Assembly: GCA_945877805.1 (NCBI GenBank) | Contig: CAMCSM010000016.1 | Span: 1 to 41,076, forward strand | Origin: Methylacidiphilum caldifontis | Lineage (GTDB): Bacteria > Verrucomicrobiota > Verrucomicrobiia > Methylacidiphilales > CAMAQI01 | Direction: 5' to 3' | Length of the DNA: 41,076 nt | In this document: one piece after another, positions 36,473 through 41,076 of the stretch | How the letters are laid out: each line of letters starts with the position of its first letter | Numbering within the stretch: the first letter of the stretch is position 1 | The notes under the pieces: generated by a model | Databases searched by the model: none | What the model was told of the DNA's origin: nothing | Seen by the model: the letters and a program-made list of their open reading frames with translations, nothing else | Made by a program: the position numbers and the translations under genes

Positions 36473-37513
36473 TCACCCCATGGCGCTGCCGTAGGTCAGG
36501 AATAGAATGGCGACGATAAGAAGTCCGATTCCTCCATAAATGACTTTCTTTGTTTTAAAGGCACAGTGAGACCATTCTTTGAGGAGAATCCCGAGAACTT
36601 TACTGAAAAGAACGAGCATGATCATGTGAAAGGCCCAGCTGATAAATTCATAATTTTTCATTCGTGAATGGCCGAGGTTGTAAAAGAAAAATTGGCTATA
36701 CCAAAGAAGTCCCGTGGCAAAGCCGAAGAAGAGATTGAGACTTTGGCGGGAGAGATCTGGCCGGGAAAAACGAAAGAGTTCCGAAAACGTCCCGTGCTTT
36801 CGATGGAGATAGAGCGAGTAGGCGGCGGCACTGACGAAGGCTCCGGTGTTGGTGAAGATATAAATGATGTTCCCTCCATATTGACCTGCACCATGATCCT
36901 GAGCGATCAACGTGAGCGGTTTGGCATAGTCCATGGCAAGTCCATAAACTGCGGAGCAAAAGCCCGCGATGATGGAGAGAAGAAGGCCTTTGGCCGCACT
37001 GGGTGCCATTTCGGGGGAGATTATTTGGGAATCCCTCTCTTTCATAAAGCCCGCAATTCCGCAGGCGGAGATCCCCAAAACGCCGGCAACGATCCCAAAA
37101 ATAATCCAGTGGAATCCGGCTTTTTCAAAGAGTGTCGGGAAGGTTCCGTGGACAAGCGGGGGAATCAGGGTGCCCAAAACGGCGGAGAGACCGACGGCGA
37201 TCGCGTAGGTCAGGGAATAACCGATGTAACGGATGGCGATGGCAAAGGTGGTCCCTCCAATGCCGTAGATCGCTCCCATGAGAAAAGTTCCCCACATGAT
37301 GGAACGGGGGGCTTCACTGAGAACAGCCCGAATTTCTGGGATCGTGAAAAGAGCAACGACGATCGGAATGAGAAACCAACAGAAAAAGGCCTGAACAATC
37401 CAGAATGTCTGCCATGACCAGCCTAAAATCTTTTTTTGAGGGGTATAACAGACGGAGGCACAAAGGGCTCCTGCGGCGTGGAAGAGAAGAGCAAAGAGGA
37501 GTGATTGAGTCAT
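36473..37513 (-). CDS. L-rhamnose/proton symporter RhaT-like permease
   Basis: 10-TM protein; ASVCYTPQKKILGWSWQTFWIVQAFFCWFLIPIVVALF and LLWYSQFFFYNLGHSRMKNYEFISWAFHM resemble RhaT. Confidence 0.88.
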   Translation of the reverse strand: MTQSLLFALLFHAAGALCASVCYTPQKKILGWSWQTFWIVQAFFCWFLIPIVVALFTIPEIRAVLSEAPRSIMWGTFLMGAIYGIGGTTFAIAIRYIGYSLTYAIAVGLSAVLGTLIPPLVHGTFPTLFEKAGFHWIIFGIVAGVLGISACGIAGFMKERDSQIISPEMAPSAAKGLLLSIIAGFCSAVYGLAMDYAKPLTLIAQDHGAGQYGGNIIYIFTNTGAFVSAAAYSLYLHRKHGTFSELFRFSRPDLSRQSLNLFFGFATGLLWYSQFFFYNLGHSRMKNYEFISWAFHMIMLVLFSKVLGILLKEWSHCAFKTKKVIYGGIGLLIVAILFLTYGSAMG

Positions 37514-37581
37514 AATTTTTTAAAAGGAACAGTTCTTTTATAATAAATGTTATTACAAATAATATATTAGTCAAATCATTC

Positions 37582-38637
37582 TCATCGCTTGTTTTTCCTT
37601 TTACGATAGGAACGGGGGGAATGACCAAATTGATGTTTGAATTCGGTCGCAAAATATTGGCTGGTGGAAAAACCGAGTTTGAAAGCGATCTCAGTGATGG
37701 GAGTGGACGGGTTCTGAGAGAGCTCCTCCGCGGCATGACGGAGCCTGCATCGTTTGAGAAAATTCATCGGACTGGAATTGGTGAGTTGATTGCAAAAGTC
37801 GACAAAGGAGGTCGACCCCATTCCGCATTGTTTCGCCATTGCGGAAAGGGTCCAGGGCTCGGTGCACGAAGAGGGATTGCTTTCGAGATCCTTGAGAAAA
37901 AGATCGACGGTGCGAAGGCGAGTGGAGAGCTCGGGGTTTCGCTTAGGCTTTTGTTGACGCAGGGACCCGAGGGTTTCGAGGAGAAGTTGGTTCACAGCGA
38001 GACCGACATGCGAAAGTCGCTCTTCCGGAAGTGGATGTTGGACGTGGTGGGATAGGGACTGGAAGGTGCGGATCATTTCCCTACTGGCGGGCCAGATCGA
38101 GGATTCATTTTCCCGCAGCATGCCGGTTAATTCCTGGAGATCATTTTTTTGGAGTTGAATCCACGGGGGCCAGTTCCAGTGATCATTGGGGCGGCGAACA
38201 CTCACATCGAGGATAAACCAGTGAAGCCGTCCTGATCCGACTTGGGGATAGCCATGGCTGTGCTTCTGCCAGGGGCGGGTTACGGTGAAGTGACCGGCTT
38301 TGAGAATTGTTTTTTTGCCATCGAGAAAGCAGGGCATTTCTCCCTTTTCGAGGAGGATGATCTCGATTCCCTCATTGCGGTGAAGTTCGAGTCCCCAGTT
38401 TTGTTTTCCCACAGAATTCCAAAAACCGAGGCTGCAGAGTCCGGGGAGTGCCTCCGGGGGAATAAGGGTTCCTGGGTAGTAGCCGGAGCTGATGGCATTG
38501 AGGAGGAATCGCCCCTCCTGCATCGCTTTTTTTTGCGGAAGGCAGCTGTCAATTTTATATTGATTTTGTCCCTCCGTGTAAATGGGTTGGGAAGGAGGAG
38601 ATAAAAAGAAATGTTCGTTTTTCACCGTTGAACGCAT
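37582..38637 (-). CDS. AraC family transcriptional regulator
   Basis: C-terminal double HTH (MGSTSFVDFCNQLTNSSPMNFLKRCRLRHAAEELSQ...ITEIAFKLGFSTSQYFATEFKHQFGHSPRSYRK); N-terminal cupin-like. Start at MRSTVKNEHFF preferred. Confidence 0.92.
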   Translation of the reverse strand: MRSTVKNEHFFLSPPSQPIYTEGQNQYKIDSCLPQKKAMQEGRFLLNAISSGYYPGTLIPPEALPGLCSLGFWNSVGKQNWGLELHRNEGIEIILLEKGEMPCFLDGKKTILKAGHFTVTRPWQKHSHGYPQVGSGRLHWFILDVSVRRPNDHWNWPPWIQLQKNDLQELTGMLRENESSIWPASREMIRTFQSLSHHVQHPLPEERLSHVGLAVNQLLLETLGSLRQQKPKRNPELSTRLRTVDLFLKDLESNPSSCTEPWTLSAMAKQCGMGSTSFVDFCNQLTNSSPMNFLKRCRLRHAAEELSQNPSTPITEIAFKLGFSTSQYFATEFKHQFGHSPRSYRKRKNKR

Positions 38638-38723
38638 TTGAAAGACTTTGATCGTTCTTTGTGCGATAGTCAACCTAACTTCAATTTTAAACGGAAGCAA
38701 AAAAACAATCGATACTCACACTC

Positions 38724-39515
38724 ATGGATCAAAAAAAGGATTTAATCATGCAACTCCAAGATAAAATTATATTTCTTACCGGTGGATCAACAGGAATCGG
38801 ACTCGATTGTGCCAAAGCATATGTTCGCGAAGGGGCGACCGTGGTTTTGGTGGCGCGCGATGGCGAGGAGGCGAGTCGACAGGCGGCGCTTTTGGGGGAT
38901 CGGCATCTGGGATTTGAATGTGATGTTTCCAACGACGAGGAGGTGAGGATTGCAATCAAGCGAGTTTTGGATCGTTATGGGAAACTAGATGTCATTCACA
39001 ATAATGCGGGGATTGCCTCCCCCAGCAAACCGCTTCATGAGACCTCCGATCAGGAGTGGGATGCGTTGATGAACATTAATTTGAAGAGTGTTCTACATAC
39101 GACGCGTCACGGATTTGAGGCACTGAAAACGAGTCGAGGTACGATTTTGAATACCTCGAGCCTGGTTGGGGTGATCGGTCAGGAGATTCATGCCGCCTAT
39201 ACCGCGACGAAGGGAGGCATGAATACGCTGACCAAATCGATGGCGCTCGATTACGCGAAATATGGGATCCGTGTCAACGCAATCTGTCCGGCAGGAACGT
39301 GGACCCCGATGCTCCGAAAGTGGGCGGGAGAGCAACCGGATCCACAGGGAATCAATCGCTACCTGGATGAGATCCATCCCCTCGGCTATTGTCCGGAGGG
39401 GGATGTCATTGCGGATGCTTCCGTTTTTTTGATTTCCGATCAGGCCCGTTTTGTCACCGGACATATCATGCACGTCAGCGGCGGGGCTGAAATCGGCTAC
39501 CGTCGAACTTCTTAA
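38724..39515 (+). CDS. SDR oxidoreductase, L-fucose dehydrogenase-like
   Basis: LTGGSTGIGLDCAKAY; YTATKGG; C-terminal CPAGTWTPML...VSGGAEIGYR recalls HSD17B14-type L-fucose dehydrogenases. Confidence 0.85.
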   Translation: MDQKKDLIMQLQDKIIFLTGGSTGIGLDCAKAYVREGATVVLVARDGEEASRQAALLGDRHLGFECDVSNDEEVRIAIKRVLDRYGKLDVIHNNAGIASPSKPLHETSDQEWDALMNINLKSVLHTTRHGFEALKTSRGTILNTSSLVGVIGQEIHAAYTATKGGMNTLTKSMALDYAKYGIRVNAICPAGTWTPMLRKWAGEQPDPQGINRYLDEIHPLGYCPEGDVIADASVFLISDQARFVTGHIMHVSGGAEIGYRRTS

Positions 39516-39570
39516 TAAAACATTCAACCATTGATTACTCACGTTCATTTTAACCCTTAAGGATATCACT

Positions 39571-40794
39571 ATGATTACCAAAATTACGACTCACGACGTT
39601 CGCTACCCCATTGGTTCAGGTCACGGGAGCGATGCTATTCACAAAGACCCGATCTATTCCTATGCGGTGACCCAGCTTCATGATGATCGGGGTCGTGTCG
39701 GGACCGGTCTTGCCTTTACCCTTGGAGAGGGAAATGATCTCGTTTGCCGTGCGGCTGCCTTTTACGCGGAACGCCTCAAGGGAAAAAGCATCCATGAAAT
39801 CATGGCCGATTTTGGACGCATCCAGAGGGAGATGGCGGACGAGCAACAGTTTCGTTGGCTGGGGCCGCACAAGGGGATCGTCCATTTGGCGCTTGCTTCA
39901 GTGACGAATGCCTGTTGGGATTTATGGGCGAAATCGGAAGGAGTTCCCCTGTGGAAGCATCTCCTTTCCCTTTCTTCGGAACAAGTGGTTTCAACCCTGG
40001 ATCTCTCTTATTTGGAAGATGAACTGACGAGAGGGGATGCCCTTCAGATTTTGGATCAGGCGTCAAAGACAAGGAAATCGCGGGAGGGAATTCTCCAGTC
40101 GGGATACCCGGGCTATGATACTTCCGTCGGATGGTTTAATTACGAGGATCAGCAGGTTCGTGAGAACTGTCGAAAGGCGATGGATGCCGGTTTTACAGCG
40201 ATGAAATTAAAAGTCGGATCACGTGATCCTGAGCGGGATATTCGCCGAGCCCATCTTGTTCGTGAGACGGCGGGGGATCAGGCGACGGTGATGTTGGATG
40301 CGAATCAACAATGGACCCTTCCCCAAGCGATTGAAATTTGCGGAAAACTTGCTGCGATTCGTCCGTTTTGGATTGAGGAGCCGACGCATCCCGATGATGT
40401 GACGGCGCATAAAACATTAGCGGAAAAAATTGCTCCGATAAAGCTGGCTCTCGGTGAACACGTTCCTAATCGGATCATCTTCAAAAACTATCTTCAATCG
40501 AAGAGTGCGGGATTTATTCAGGTCGATGCCGTTCGGGTGGCGGGGGTCAGTGAGTTTTTAGCGGTCAGTTTGCTTTCCAAAAAATATGGAATTCCTGTCG
40601 TTCCCCATGTCGGGGATATGGGGCAGCTTCATCAGCATCTAGTTCTTTTCAATCATATCGGCATCGAGCATCCGGCCCTCTTTCTGGAGCATATTCCGCA
40701 TCTTCGAGAGCACTTTGTCCATCCGGTCCAGGTGACGGGAGGGGTCTATCAAACACCCCAGGAAGCGGGATCGAGCTGCGATCTGAAAATTTAG
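39571..40794 (+). CDS. L-fuconate dehydratase-like enolase-superfamily protein
   Basis: THDVRYPIGSGHGSDAIHKDPIYSYAVTQL; RWLGPHKGIVHLALASVTNACWDL; MKLKVG; VMLDANQQW; WIEEPTHPDD; LGEHVPNR; VPHVGDMG. Confidence 0.9.
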   Translation: MITKITTHDVRYPIGSGHGSDAIHKDPIYSYAVTQLHDDRGRVGTGLAFTLGEGNDLVCRAAAFYAERLKGKSIHEIMADFGRIQREMADEQQFRWLGPHKGIVHLALASVTNACWDLWAKSEGVPLWKHLLSLSSEQVVSTLDLSYLEDELTRGDALQILDQASKTRKSREGILQSGYPGYDTSVGWFNYEDQQVRENCRKAMDAGFTAMKLKVGSRDPERDIRRAHLVRETAGDQATVMLDANQQWTLPQAIEICGKLAAIRPFWIEEPTHPDDVTAHKTLAEKIAPIKLALGEHVPNRIIFKNYLQSKSAGFIQVDAVRVAGVSEFLAVSLLSKKYGIPVVPHVGDMGQLHQHLVLFNHIGIEHPALFLEHIPHLREHFVHPVQVTGGVYQTPQEAGSSCDLKI

Positions 40795-40861
40795 ACTAAT
40801 TATGGATTTGGATTTTCGACAGGGAAGCAGGAAATTTTTTATTTTCTCTAATATCCCTTTT

Positions 40862-41076
40862 AACCCATTTCTTGCATTGGGAATGGATATACCTCACAAA
40901 CGATATCACCAAAATGGTGATAAAAACTGGAGGGGCACAGGCTCTGTGCCTCATCGGACGGGGAAAAGGCTCGTAAAACGAGAAGATCTCTCCGCTGGAA
41001 GCGGAAATAATTTTGGTACGGAGGGAGGAGGGGGTACAACTGCAGCCCCGACCTGTCGGGGCTGCCCCTCCAGTTC
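40862..41076. mobile_element. Second copy of the MITE-like element, truncated by the window end and carrying extra hairpin modules
   Basis: aacccatttcttgcattgg left end; TATCACCA-AAA-TGGTGATA (40904-40922), GGCACAG-GCT-CTGTGCC (40934-40950), CTCGT-AAA-ACGAG (40970-40982), TCCGCT-GGA-AGCGGA (40991-41005), GCAGCCCCGAC-CT-GTCGGGGCTGC (41042-41065). Confidence 0.7.

Noticed and set aside
36668-37417. 249-aa plus-strand ORF opposite the RhaT-like gene
   Set aside because: Antisense shadow of a clearly coding membrane protein; low-complexity charged composition.

Overview
41 kb bacterial chromosomal window. Gene content and repeat style suggest a Verrucomicrobiota-like organism, but that is an impression and was not tested. 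The left two thirds is ordinary core gene content: an LPS heptosyltransferase-like GT9, metallophosphoesterase, ABC exporter, P-type ATPase, gmk, yicC, cysS, LTA-synthase-type sulfatase, nrdR, HIT protein, rlmN, chrA, MidA-like methyltransferase, lpdA and prs. The right third (31.7-40.8 kb) is a carbohydrate catabolic island. It holds an ordered aldolase-like / aldehyde dehydrogenase / kinase / divergent enolase module, then rhaT-like and AraC genes divergent from an L-fucose-dehydrogenase-like SDR and an L-fuconate-dehydratase-like enolase-superfamily gene. The most unusual signal is intergenic: dispersed mosaic elements built from mini-hairpins that mostly have 3-nt loops and stems that differ between copies but stay self-complementary. 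Some are nested inside a MITE-like element with terminal inverted repeats; one copy is complete at 31335-31492 and another is cut by the right edge of the window. Other points of note are a decayed Fic gene and a Fic gene with a substituted catalytic His, both with dyad operators at their start codons; a candidate NrdR box over the nrdR start codon; a nuclease-less HNH-repeat protein; and an enolase-like protein with His-to-Ala and Glu-to-Asp active-site changes. All calls were made by eye from sequence, with no database searches.
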